The position numbers were made by a program, and so were the translations under genes. From Limanda limanda (taxonomy: Eukaryota > Chordata > Actinopteri > Pleuronectiformes > Pleuronectidae): a DNA stretch of 64,000 nt. The first letter of the stretch is position 1, and every line of letters starts with the position of its first letter. Under the pieces are notes generated by a model. It saw only the letters and a program-made list of their open reading frames with translations, searched no databases and was not told where the DNA came from. Positions 1 through 34,110 of this stretch are shown here, piece after piece. Where the stretch lies: NCBI RefSeq assembly GCF_963576545.1, contig NC_083645.1:7064447-7128446 (forward strand). The letters run 5' to 3'.

Positions 1-1356
1 CCATTCCTTAATACTGTTGAGACTCTGACTCCAAATGCACAAGATGCTGGCGTTCATATGCCAGATATTTCTGCTTTGTTTCTGGACAGTAGGAGAAAGT
101 GGAGGCGTCTCATTCATCTTTTTATTTACAGTCCAGGACGACATTCGTACGATCTGCTTTGGAAAAAGTAAATAAAAGACAAAAAGGTTCTGAGGTCACC
201 ATCTTACATCTACTGTCCTGTATCAGGCTTTACACATAATCTGCAACCTGCGTGAGAACCAGCTGAAAATTCTCCTCTTTTGCTGAAGAAATTATAACCT
301 TCCCTAAATTACCTGGAAATCAAGATGAGTGCTTACATCTGCAACCTGTGCTTTGAGTGCAGTCACCACATTTGATTCGCTGCCAGTCTCTTTGTAGCTG
401 TGCAGAGCAGCTGGCAGGACAGCTAATGTTAGTGTCAGCACAGCTTCCCACAAAAAAAGGGGCTGAAGACTTTTGCTCGAGAAAGGAAATGCTTCTGCCA
501 GGAGTGTAAATAAGAATTATACACAGGACCATTTTTTCCTTTCTTTTCTCTTCTTCAACAAAGCACAACGTGGCATTTGTAGGGAATGGATTTTTGCAGA
601 TGGCAACATGCACTGGATCGATTCCAAAAGCTTGAGAAAAACCGTCGCCTCGCTGCTGCCAAGCGAGCAGGTTTTTGCGGGAGACTGGGAGCATTTGCGG
701 TGCTTTCTTTGCTGCTTCTGCCTCTGTAGTTGTCTTCTCATGATGGTTGTACAGACACAGCACTGCAGCGCTTTGATCATTTCACATCTAATATCAAGAA
801 TTCAGGGACATTTGACAATTTGAATTGAAAACAGCAAGATGGTGCAAGAGTTGCTTCTGTATCTACCAAGAAGATGACTGGTTATAAGCTGCTTTTAGAC
901 ATGCACTGAAATCCGGATTTTCCAGTGAATATATCCATATATGTGAGAATTCAAATGCCTCAAGTACAGTCATACATTATGTCAGGTCCTTAGAGTTGAG
1001 CTTCACAGTGAAAATGGGCTCTAAAGACTTACAAGTATTATACTTTATACGCCAAAGTAAAGATATACTATGTCTTAGAAAGTTTAAAGGATTTCAAATA
1101 AGAAACTCAAACATAAGTCTGTCCGTACTCATCTGTCTGACTCTGTCATTGAGAAAAAGACAAACAAGTTTCATTTCACTTCACAGCTTTTTTTGTATTT
1201 AAAAAAAGATTTAAAAAAAACTTTTTGGTGAGTTTAGCAAGCAAAGTCAATGGTGTTGAGAGAACACAGCTTATGTCTATTTTATTTTTGTCACATTTTC
1301 CTTACATGTTGGTTCATATAAATAATTATTTTTACCGTTTTTCGTCTGTAAAGCAG
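1..1356 (+). other. aff2 intron (partial)
   Basis: No coding exon recognised. The stretch is AT-rich and non-repetitive by eye, and the short open frames are not protein-like. It ends in a pyrimidine-rich acceptor at 1340-1356. Confidence 0.5.
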
Positions 1357-22314
<20,958 letters not shown>

Positions 22315-25090
22315 ACATGGAACAGGGACTACATAAAAGAGGGGGGAAAAACAAGAAAAGAAATGGGCCTACCAGCAAGAACTGGGATAACAAGTGAGAT
22401 GAGACTCAGGACACTGCTTCAATCCCCACTGGCATTCTTCAAGTGACCACGGTAATGTAACAGCACAGACTGGGTGGATTGATTAGGCTGGATTTCACCT
22501 GCAGTTTGCGCAGTAGCCAGGAATTTCAACTGTGGATCACAGAATACAAAATGCATTCTTTAAAATGTTTATTTCTGTTTTGGGAGAGAATAATATATCA
22601 GTGAAAGGAGCTTATATTCCTATAGGAACAATGGATGTTACAGATTCCCGTGTCCCTGAAGAGGAGAAAGAACCAGAGAGTTAAGAAAGAGGAAAAAGTG
22701 TTTTTACGATGCCAGGATCATTTAAAAAGATGTGCGAGAGGCGGATGTGATTAAAGTAAGAAAGCAGCTCAACAGAGGCTCAGCTCCTGCAGCAGTGGCC
22801 TAGAAACGCTCCCGTGACAGAGCCTACAATTAAAGTCTCTGGCTGCAATCGATCCAGGTGTGAAAGTACCGGTCCAATCTTTTAGATAAGAACCCTACTG
22901 GTGGAGGAAAGAGGCTCAGGTTCAGCCACTAGAGCTGAATTAATGGAGGCTGAAGTCAGTCATCAGCTTCCTTTTCAGTCCATCTTCAGTGTTTAGTGGC
23001 AGATCCTCTAAAACCTTTGGGGACTTAACTTAATCACAGGGATACCAAATGGCTTCGGAAGAGTGAGGTTAACAGATGAAATCCTTATCCAATTCAGTGT
23101 TTGATCGGTTAACCATCAATTGATCTTTTTATGTATTAGTTTGCATTGTGTGAGGTGGAGTTTGTCACACCTGCAATGGTTTCAAATGACGTCCACGTGC
23201 ACAGGCGTTTACAGGAAACCAAGCACATCGTGGACAAACTTTGGAAAATAATTTTCCGTTTACCACCAGTAACCACAGGTGTTGACAAATCAACCAAGAC
23301 AAATATTTTTGGTTGTAATCTGGATTCACAATTCTGGATTATTTAATAATTTATTTATTTGCCTTTGTCTAAGTATTCATATTTTGTGTTATTGTTTGAA
23401 CATCTTTTATATTTAATCTATTTATAAATATGATACCTGATACTGGTAGATGGTAGATGGTAACTAATAAGTACAATACAAAACAGTTGATAAAGAATGT
23501 CTTTTTCAGGAAAACCCTGTTTTTAAACAAAAAGGGTCAAAGGTGTCAAATGTGTCACATAAGAAATTTTATTTCAGAAATTAATAAGTCTTAAAAATAT
23601 ATATTTAGGAATTTGACCAAGTTTTTGGTACGAACACATTTCAACTGCTGTGGCTTAATACGTCGCCCTGCCCTTTATTCTAGATGTCTCTGTGGTTTAG
23701 GGCTGTGACACTAACATTTTAGTACATCTACCAGTATGTTTATCAGGGTGTCTTTAGTTTATCCATTAGCTATGAAGCGACTCTTCCTGTATCCTATTTG
23801 ACCTGGATCCATGGTTTGTTTAAGTAGAAGCTCTCGTCTGTCAGAGCCTCTCTGTATAATTGAATCGGGTTAACCTTCACCTGAAGGTGTGTGTGGCTGG
23901 AGTGAGGATCACAGGACCTGGTCAAGCACAGTCCAGGCAGATAAAAGCTCCACAGAACAAGCACTCACTTCAGCCGCCTGGTTCTTCTCTCACTAGTTAT
24001 GGGCTTTTGTGAAACTCCAACCAGCTCTTGTTCCCATAGTAACCCACCCACTACAGTGTCAAACACTGAGGGGGAAAAACTACAAGAATCGGTATGATTT
24101 GCCTCTAATTAGACCCCCAGTCATGTGCCAATCAAGTAAACAGGGTGAAAATCTCACAGCAGCTTTTCTGCCCTGATGTTTAAAAAAGACGTTCTTAATG
24201 AGATCAAATCATCCGCCTGAGGTCCTGTAGTTGTTTCCCCGCATTTGTCGTGTTGTGTTGTTAGTGTGTATACATGTACAGCTGATTGTCAGGTGTATTT
24301 AAGTCATTACCTGACTGGACAATAATGATGTGTGTGTATCATAATGTACAGACTGTGATTCCTGAAAACAGTGTCTGTTCTTGTTTTATAAGTGTCTTGT
24401 GAATGATTTCATGTGAATGAATGAGGACGCGAAACAAGAAAATAGGGTGTGTGCGCGTTTGTGCGTGTGTGTGTGTGTGTGTGTGTGTCCATGCACAGGC
24501 TATGGCTGCATTTACACAGCACCAAACACAATCAGATTCTTAACTCTCAGTGGCACATGAAATCAAAAGGCGACCACACTGTTTCCATGTGGTTTCTCTT
24601 CTGTGTTCACATGTGCTTTAAAATCTGGATTTTTTTTTTATTGGTCTCTGTAAATCCAGCACATCAAGCATGAGTTTTTAAGTTTTGGATCATTTGACCA
24701 TCGCTGAATGTGTATGGAAGACAATGCGGATGTGAAAAGTAATTTTCACTTTGACAAAAAAAAAAGAAACTCAAGTGCCTCTATTTGTGTCCAGTGGGAA
24801 TTGCTCTATTTATTTATGAACAAAGAATGAATCTAAATGATTTTCCATACCATATTGGTATAAATATGAGATTGTTTTTCGTAAAATCAAATGTTTCCAT
24901 AAGCTTTTTACTGGCGTTTATGACGACACCAGGGTTTGGCTTTAAGAACAATGTGTGGTTTAACGTGTCAAATTTGCATCACTTGCTGTTTTATTTTTCT
25001 CTTGAGGATTTGAGCAAGTATGGGTTTGTGTGAAATGCCTGAAGAATTCAAACCATCGCATGCAATAAACGATAGCTTCAGACCAAGAAC
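22315..25090 (+). other. aff2: Probable aff2 3' UTR
   Basis: About 2.8 kb follow the stop codon with no recognisable coding exon. AT-rich ATTTATTTATTT at 23347-23360 could be an AU-rich stability element. A GT microsatellite lies at 24465-24488. The best polyadenylation hexamer is AATAAA at 25064-25069. Mammalian AFF2 also has a very long 3' UTR, but the true end is not shown by sequence alone. Confidence 0.45.
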
Positions 25091-25264
25091 TACTTGTCTC
25101 CATATTGAAAAAGAAGAAGAAAAAAAAACAGTCAGTGTATTTCTTGTCACAAACAGTGTGAATGTGCGACATCACCTGAGGATACAGTGCCGCTCTAAAT
25201 GCACAACATGAAACATAAGAGTCTGAAGGAGGTAACAACATTCAAGAATATCATGTTACTTAAA

Positions 25265-25470
25265 ACCTCAAAGGAATAGTCGGACATTGATTTGCTATTT
25301 CTTTGCATTCTTGCAGAGTTAGATGAGAGTACTGATACCACTCTCATGACTGTGTGCTAAACATTAGCAACATTAGCTTAGCACGAAGACTGGAAACAGG
25401 GGGAAACAGTAAGCCTTAGTTTTTCTTTAAGAAACGAATCATCTCTTTATGCAAACTAAAGATTTTTCAT
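25265..25470. repeat. Dispersed fish repeat (GACTGGAAACAGGGGGAAAC family)
   Basis: Contains GGAATAGTCGGACATTGA, GAGTTAGATGAGAGTACTGA, TACCACTCTCATG, TTAGCTTAGCAC and GACTGGAAACAGGGGGAAAC. This block order recurs widely in spiny-rayed fish, from memory. Related pieces are at 27930-28080, and inverted at 26615-26640 and 28240-28310. Confidence 0.55.
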
Positions 25471-27879
25471 ATTTGACTGGATATTTTTGTAAAAAGTATA
25501 AAATGCCTTCATTATGAAAAATTGGCCCAATATACACACAAAGGTTAGTTTCGTCCAAAAAAGATTATAGCTACGAGTCTCTACAGATTGTTAGGGATAT
25601 TCAAAGGGGAAAAAATTGAGAATAAAATTGTTACATGATGAGAATAAATCAGAATTTTTATAACAGTAAAGTTTTAATTTTCGGGTATAAAGTTGTAATA
25701 TTGCATGGAAGTATTTGTAATATTATGAGAAAAACGTTGTTATCCTACAGAAGTATCTTGTGAGGTTACACTTTAATATGGGTTACACAAATAATGAAAT
25801 ACTTTTTAGCTAAAGATTTTTGATCCAGAAGGAGTAGAACTCCTCTGCTGATTTCCATATCTTTTTTTCTTGAAATCTTATAACATTTCTCCGGTTAAAT
25901 GACTTAATAATATTATGACTTAATTTCCATAACATTACAACTTTCTTATCAATAATATTATGACTTTCTTTTAAATTATGACTTAATTCTCATAGAATCA
26001 AGGCTTTTTTCTAGACTTTTTTAACGACATTTTTCTTGTACTATTGGGACATTATTCTGAAAATCTCCGATACGGCCCTGATACGCTGTGGTTCCCATTA
26101 ACTTGTCACATGAGACTAGGCTCTTTCTAGTTCCATAACTAATTTGCTTCATAATTAATTTGTCATTACATGTAAAAATGGCTGTGTAGATGAATTACGA
26201 GCGGCTGCTGAATTTAATGCATAGTCAGGAGATGTGCTCCAGTAGCTGAAAATCACTGATCTGACACCAACTGCAAACACAACAATTATCCAAAACAACA
26301 CGGGGAAGCAGGCGATGAATCATGATTAGAAAATACATGGCATGTGTCCCGAACAGTCACACTACAGGTGTCAGGGAGATCAGATTCAGTCAGCTGCGAT
26401 TACCTCCGCATTTTGAATTCATCACATTACATTTTAATTAGACTTGAGCTTTTCATAATTTATTTAATCTTTGGAAATATCAAAGGTTATCTATCAGTTT
26501 TTCAAACTCAAGATCTTCTTACCAGGTCTCTTTGGACGAGCTAATCCTTCCACTGCCCCCCCCGTGACTTGAACGCTGTCTAACATTAATATTTAGCAGT
26601 AGTGGTGCTGGTAGAAACTATTTCCCCCTGTTTCCAGTGCCAAACTAAACGAACCAGCCACTGGCTGTTGCTTCCGATTCATCACGCAAACATAATAGTA
26701 GAATTATTTCCACAAATGTCAAACAGTTTCTTTGGAATAGACACTGAAATAGTTCTTCATCTGAAAGCCTGAAAAGAAATATGAGCTAGTTTGACAAAAA
26801 TGCCTTTTAAAGTTCTATATTTATTTTGATTTGAAGTCATGAAGCCAAATTAGCAGTTTCCCAATGAGCCAACGAACAAACAAACCCCACAATGTGTTTC
26901 TGTCAGACCTCAGTCGTGGATCCACAGTGTTGCTCGGTCAATCCAATGATGTTCGATGTTGTTTTGTTTTATAGTGAAACGGTGATGTTACTATATGGTT
27001 ATTGTTAATTTCACACAATGCTCCTGATTTTTTATTACAAGCAGCGGTAAAATATACATGATTATTCCATAATGTGCTGTAAAAAAGTCAAGACATTGGT
27101 GACGTCATGGGAAACATCCGATCCATTCCAGCGTGTTTCATGTCACATGTTGAAATCATGCAACAGCTCATGTATATGCGATGTCAATCTGTGGCTCTCT
27201 TCTGAAACACTATGGGGACAGACTGCCTCAGCATGGCCTTTCATTCTGCTGACATCTGACTAAATATCCCATTAGCTCCAGTTACATTATTACACTTGTC
27301 AACTTGTTTATCAAAGACGGCAGTGACAGAGTCAGCGTCGCTGCTGCTGTGATACAATACAGAGCCAAACACGCTGATTCTGATTTTGACAACAGATGGT
27401 AACAAGCCGATTAGACATTGATAATCTTTCCAGTGGTGCTGAGAGTCTCTGACATTTGTTTGTATCTCACAAACTCTCAGGCACCTTAGGAAATTACCAA
27501 AACTGCCTCATATAGTGAATGAATTGAAAGTATTTATGAGCATAATGTTTTTTTATGCTTTAATTCCTGCAATCTGCCAGAGAGCTGCTTTTATCTCGGT
27601 TTTTTTTTCATTCGATTCTCCTCAGTTGTGCAGAAAGAGATTATGTGCTGAGATCACCAGAAGGAGACGGTAATATTCACTGTTCACTGGTTGGTTGAAG
27701 AAAATAACTGGGAACATTTCACATTTCGTAACTGATGTCTCATTACCCCAGTCCCCATCCAGCTACTCTGGAGTCAAATCAACTGGAATACAAACTGTAT
27801 ATTTGGCTGAAAAAAACTACTTCACCAGATAATTTCTGTAACCAACTCCCTGCACGAGAGTTTGTTTATTGTGTGGTGA

Positions 27880-28400
27880 GATACACTTATACAGGAATAG
27901 ACTGAGACTGCGAAACACATTTCTTCGAGAAATATCAACACAACTTTCATGTCTATACAACAAACGCAGAGCTAGAACCTGGAGCCAATTAGCCTAGCTT
28001 AGCATAAGGGCTGGTAGCATGAGGAGATAAGTAGCCTGGCTCTGTCCGACACAGCATCACGGAGGCTCACAAATGGCCACGCTGTGTGTTGTTTGTTTTA
28101 TCAATACACAAACCAAACTAATTTCATATAAGTTTCTCCAAAACTACACACAATCACTTATACATTGTTTGTTTACCGGTTAAATAAACAACTGTTATTT
28201 ACTGAGCTTTAGATGTGTTGGTATTTGGATTTTGGAACTATGGAGAGAGCTACTCTAGCTGTTTCCCTCTTTTATTATGCTAAGCTAGGCTAATCACCTG
28301 GATCCTGTTTTATACACAGAGATTGGCTATCAGTCATCATAAGCATAAACCCAAAAACATCCAACCACTCGTTTCCTAAGACATCATCTGTGTTGTCATC
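27880..28400. repeat. Dispersed repeat with inverted halves
   Basis: TTAGCCTAGCTTAGCATAAG and GGCTCTGTCC (27990-28050) are in forward orientation. TTATTATGCTAAGCTAGGCT (28272-28291) repeats the TTAGC core inverted, so the unit folds back. Same family as 25265. Confidence 0.5.
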
Positions 28401-28682
28401 AGACAGTCTGTCTCCTTTCGATTTTACAGTCAACATGACACTTTCAAAGAAAGAAGTCCAATTTGAACCCTTCCACTCTACTGAGGTTACTGTGACATAT
28501 ATTTTGTAAATGCAATATTATTCCCCTCCTGGGATCCAACAGTGTTAAACCTTGAGTGATTTAGAATGACCTGAGTAAAACCAAACCACACAACATTAAG
28601 TTTTAAAAGAAACTATTGTTGATTCGAGCACTTTTCATGTTTTCAGTCATTCTGTTCGCTGCAGTGAGATAATGGGTTTTAT

Positions 28683-28977
28683 CTTTAAAGGTGCAACATG
28701 TAGCGGTTTATAAACTCAGCACTTCTCCACCATCAGTGGCTCTTAGCGCTTCATTTTCTTAAAACTAAAAGACACCTTCCAACCTTTGTTGATTCCTGCC
28801 ACAAGTCACATCACAATCCCACCTGCCTGCTCCTCTGCAGCTGTATTTGTGCAACACATCAGATTTACCAGCAGACAGTGTTCTTAGTGATGATCGACTT
28901 TGGTCCATGTGTTTTCACAACAAAAATCACAACTCACATGGTATTTATCGATGTGAAAACAGACAGCACCTTTTAAG
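28683..28977. mobile_element. MITE-like element with about 12-bp inverted ends
   Basis: The left end CTTTAAAGGTGC and right end GCACCTTTTAAG are inverted with one mismatch, bounding 295 bp without an open frame. The target duplication is not clear, so the superfamily is unknown. Confidence 0.5.
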
Positions 28978-29655
28978 TGTTGAGTTCACTGTGGTGAGAT
29001 TCGCATGAGAAGATCCAGACGTCGGGGGTTTGAGTCTGGCGGTAACACGGTGCCTCTGTCTGACAAACCTCCATCTTTGGATCTGATGCACGTCACTGGC
29101 TGACGGCAGAAGTGTGACAATCTCTACAAAAAATCACATCCGAGGACACATCTGTCCTACATGGGTTGAACTGTATTTTAAATGTGTTGCACAACTTCAG
29201 CTGTCTCTTCTGTTTCTATCTGTGCTATCTTTTGGCCTTTTATATGGTTCTTTTTATAATGAAGTTGTTCTATGTGATGATCAGAAGTTGTGATGCAGTT
29301 CCATTGTTTTTCAATATTTAATGTCTCTACAATATGGATTAAAATCTGTTTGAACCAGTGATCCTGCTCTTCTCCATCTTTTTTCTGTCCGTTACAGATG
29401 AAATATTTCATCAGGCTGTGTATGACTTTGAGGACGTGAGGCCACCACTTCTTAAAAAGCAACCACTTGACTGTGTTTTCCCACTGTGGTTTACTATTCA
29501 ATAAAGGTAACAAAAAATTAGCCAGTGTATTAAAACCAAAGTGCAGCTTAAGTGGGAATTTTCTGATGGACATAAATCCCATCTAATGAAGTATTTCCCT
29601 AAATGAGTAAGGAGGTGGAGACGGCCTATATTCAGACCTTGAGACACATTTGGCT

Positions 29656-29696
<41 letters not shown>

Positions 29697-32600
29697 CATG
29701 CGTGTGGTGTGTGGTGTGTGTGTGTCCTTGGTGTAGAGCCAACACACTGACAGCTTAGATTTATAGGTTTAATTGCCATAGGTAACCATGCAGTCAAATA
29801 AGCTCTCAGAGATATGGTTTAGCATCACACACACACAAACACACAAAACATGCATGTAGCCTACATGTCTGCAAAGAGACCAAACCGTACACACACACAC
29901 ACACGCACACTACAGCAATACGTGTCCATTTGCCCCAAACGAAAATCTGACCTGAGTAGATTCTCCAGCTGCAGTTGCATTCATAAAAAACACCACAACA
30001 GACACAAAGCTCGTGACGACTTTAACATGTCACTATTGTCTATTATTAAAATTGCTGTTAGTTATTGCCGCAGTAATTGCTTCTCCACCTCCACCCCACA
30101 CATCATCCAACGCACAGCACCTTTATGCTTTGTGACTTTTCAAAAGAAGTGTGTTTAGACAGCTGGATGGAAACACAGCCTCTTGCACACTGCCATTACT
30201 GACGGTTACATGTGGTCGGGCACCGCCATCAAGGCCAGCTTTCCCCTTGAGCAGCATTTTTTAGATGTGGCACACTGATTATATTTATTATATTTTTACA
30301 GACCATCTGAATTTTAGTTCCACTTAAAATAAATAAAGACATCCTTTGAAGAGAGGAGAGGTGAAGTTACATAAATGTTTTGAAGTTAGTGCTGTATTTT
30401 CTAAAGAATCTGGATTGAAAATTGCAAAAGGACTAATGGTACTAATGAGGGGAGGTGTACAATAAATAATACCATGTTTATTCTGAATGTGAACAGACCT
30501 GTTTTACTCTGTGAGTTTTCAAAGGCTCACACAACTAAGAGCCTCATACTTATCTACAAAATACAAGCTAATGGTTCATAATATAACAGTTTATTGCTGT
30601 AAAAGATCATTAAGTTTTTTTGAAAAAAAGAACTTGTTATTGTCTGTTCATCACAGGTTTCAAATGAGCAGTGTGATTTCAGTTGGGCTCAAGGCCCACA
30701 ATACTTTCCTCTGTGTAAAAGATAATAAGTGAGTGCATTCACTATTCTCTTGAAATAAAAGTTAACTACAAACTGAATAAACTAGCACTTGTTTAGTTTG
30801 TTCAGCAACTATAAAGTTCAGTGTTTTAAGATGTACACCAACAAGTCAGCATTACAGTTTGTTACTGTTGGACCGAGGCTGGAATTTGAAGGTTTTACTG
30901 CAGTTCCGTGGCACAAGATGTAACTATCAGCCAAGAGGACGACACCCACAAGGTGTTATGTTGTTATGAGAACAGAATAGTTTGGCATGTACTTAAAATG
31001 TGTATCTTCTAACAAAATGTGAAAGTGACACATTTTGATATAAGAAGTTAAACAAATAAAACAGTTCCTGTTGTTGTGGAGGCTGCTGAAGAATGTAACA
31101 GTTGAACAGAAAACGGGCTCAAATGATATTACACAACATTTATTATAAGATTTCCTGTTGTTTATTTCCCTGACAGTAACAGTATCTCACAACTTTTCTA
31201 ATGAATAATGAACAGAAACAGATGTTGGTCAGATGCGTTTTGTCGGTAGTTGTATAACTATTATTATTGGCAACACACTTCTGTTTAAAATCTGATGATG
31301 CTGATATAATTCTTCTAACAGTAGCCTGTTGTTGATATAATTGACATTTGACTGAAAATGCATTTTGCCTCATTTGCTGAACCACAGGTTTCCCTCACCA
31401 GCTCCCACGAAGAGTTGATTACAGCAATTCCACTTAATTAAAAGCAACCCACTCAGTAAATGAATTCCCTCTGTCTCAATGTGCAGTGGCAGTTTTAATA
31501 GATTATCCCTCCCCTCATTCTTTGCCACGTTTAAAAAGTGATTTTGTTCAAACGCAGAGCTTTTCCGCGCAGCTCGGCGGTTCACACTTCCAGAGGCGCT
31601 AATGAGGGAAGAGCTCGTCAGCTCTAATTGAATGACTCCTGATTAAACTGGTTTCACACTGACAGCCAGCATATCCCATCCAGTCCACCTTCTAATCGTC
31701 TGCTTCCTTGATGCTCCGTGGGCCCTGCAGATACAGACATGTCTCTTCTGACCAGCAGTGTACAAAAACGAAGCAGATTAAAAAGAATCAAACATGGAGC
31801 GGTTTCCTGCAGAGGACAAAATGTGCCGCTGATGAACATGAGGAATTCTTCCATTGGATTTCTGACATGTTTTCACCGTTAGCTGTCAAAACAAGCTGTG
31901 GTGGGATAGAGTGATGCTGGGAATTGTGACTCAGTCGCCCCATAAGATTTCATTGTAGTCACGTGTTCATCATGATCTACTGGACTGCGTACCATTCGTT
32001 TTCATACCCACATTAATAAACATAGGGCCCAGGTTGAAAAACACTGGAAATACCCTTTAAAGTGATAAACATTTTCCATGGATCCTCCCCTCTGTTCGGA
32101 TCAGTGATGAAGTTTTAAGTGTTCTGTCTTGGCCACTGCCTTATATCCTCCCCACACGTTTCATGGAAGTCCATTCAGAGGTTTGTGCGTAATCCTGTCG
32201 ACAAACAAAACCAACAAACAAACAAAAATAACCACCTTATCGGAGGTGATGAAACTAAAGCTGCTTTCAGTCATGCACTGAACTCCAAAGAATCTCCTGA
32301 CATTATTCAGAGGGTGTGTATGTGAGAACTCAAATGTTTGAGTGAGAGGCTCCAGATGTTCTCTGGAGTTTCTCCTGCAGACCCCTGTAGTAAAAACTGT
32401 GGATAATGTCTGAATTAGATCATGTTAGAAACAGCAAGACATCATCTTGAGGATTCACCTCAAGTGAGTGGATGTGTTAATGACGTTTACGCTAAACAAA
32501 TGAAAAAGAAAACTACACCAAATATCTCCTGAAAAAGCGAAAGCCACACACGTAGAAGTCACCAAGACACAAGAGAGAGCTTTTAGTGACAAGAGCCGAT

Positions 32601-33789
32601 GCTGTAAAGAAAAATCTGATTTCCACAGAGGAATTCACTTGTCCTGCCTCTGTCTGCTGCACCCTCCCTCACCTGAACACTCTGAAGATTTCTGATGTTG
32701 TTAAGGCGTGTGAGCAGGGAATCTTCTGCTGAGTTTTTGGTATGTGAAAGGAAAACGCTGGAGAAAGTCCGGACCCCATTGTGCAGACATCCTCCGGAAC
32801 TCATGTCTAAAAAAAAAGGCTTCACATGAGAATCAGAGAGCTGTCCAGCAGGCTTAGTGGGCACATATATACACAGTCCCTCATCATACTGATGACTTAA
32901 TTTCTCTGTATCAACCATGACATTGTAGCACAGTGGCTGCTATTGTTCCTCTTATATTCAAATGCAGGGCATGATTGTTTATCAGGAAGCTTCCTGAGTA
33001 TTAAGTTGTCCACAAACTTATAGCAACAACACACTACAGCTTCCATCACAGGTCTCCCCAATGTAAAACTGGCCAAATAAATGACTGAGCAGCTTATAGC
33101 CTGAGAAGCAAACAGCCTATCTACAAAATTAATTAAGAGCGGAAAATACGTCAAGTCCTTGAACGCAGAGTACACTTTGTTTACTACTCCTGGATCCATT
33201 CACCCACAGAAACGAACACACACTTGAGACCAGCCCCAGCCTTGATGCAGCTGAGCTAAGCTGTTTTTAAACACACACACATACTCTCACCCTCTCTAAT
33301 GTAATTGTGTACGTCGCCGACGTTAACAGAAAGCCAGTGTGACCTGCCACAATACGAGCCCGCAGCAGTAATACGATTACCTGCGTACGAGGCATAATGA
33401 TGAAGACGATGAGAGTGAGACAACGAGCGGGCGGGAGGAAGAGAGCAGGTGAGAGGCAGTGACAAACAGAAAAGCGCAGCAGCAGCAGGGGAACAGCAGC
33501 TAAACACTAATGTAATTGCCATTATATCAATTTTGTCGTGGCCGGAGAACCCCGTGATGATAAATATTGATCTGATGAAGCCACTGAGGCAGAAATATGG
33601 GCTGACATGAATACAGGCAGAGTAGAGGAGAGTGGTTACAGCTGACTCACACTTTAGCCCCACTTTCAAATTAAAAGCCCAGGCTAGACGAGGGGAAGAG
33701 CTGCCCATGAGCAAGGCACCCAGAAATGTTCTTTACCCCTGCATTCATATTGATATAGTTTCTCTAATTTCTCCTTTTCCAGGAATAGT

Positions 33790-34110
33790 GTCCGTGTAGT
33801 GGCGATCTTTGGAGCTTCGGTATCAATGTCCCACTGATACACACTATCGGCCAATCGTCAGTCTCCTCATGATTTTTCACCCTGTTTTTAAAGCATCAGC
33901 CAACTAATCAAGGATATATGTGATAACAAATACCTACAATAACAGAAACCACACGGTACAAAAAATGCGTTTGATGTGTACTTTGACTATTTTGTTTAGT
34001 CCATGTCCCATCTGCTACCATGGAGGAGGCGGGGTTTATGACCTAAGCTGCACCCAGCGCAACCTGGAAGTGATCAAGGTTTGGCAGAACAGATACGCAA
34101 TTTAAAATAC
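33790..34110 (+). repeat. Dispersed fish repeat, copy with CACTGATAC and TTTCACCCTGTTTTTA blocks
   Basis: Contains TGTCCCACTGATACAC, TTTTTCACCCTGTTTTTAAA, GCATCAGCCAACTAAT and CATGGAGGAGGCGGGG. The same blocks in the same order occur at 44070-44350 and 62870-63212, and a shorter relative at 9385-9608. Class unknown. Confidence 0.6.

Noticed and set aside
29178..29582. 134-codon minus-strand open frame
   Set aside because: No recognised domain, AT-rich, and a frame of this length is expected about once or twice by chance in 64 kb of this composition. A splice-like TTTATTGAATAG inside it was noted but no partner exon was found.
33256..33714. 152-codon minus-strand open frame
   Set aside because: Composition is not protein-like (runs of Ser, Leu and Cys from purine-rich DNA on the other strand), with no splice context. 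The underlying DNA may matter as a non-coding element instead.
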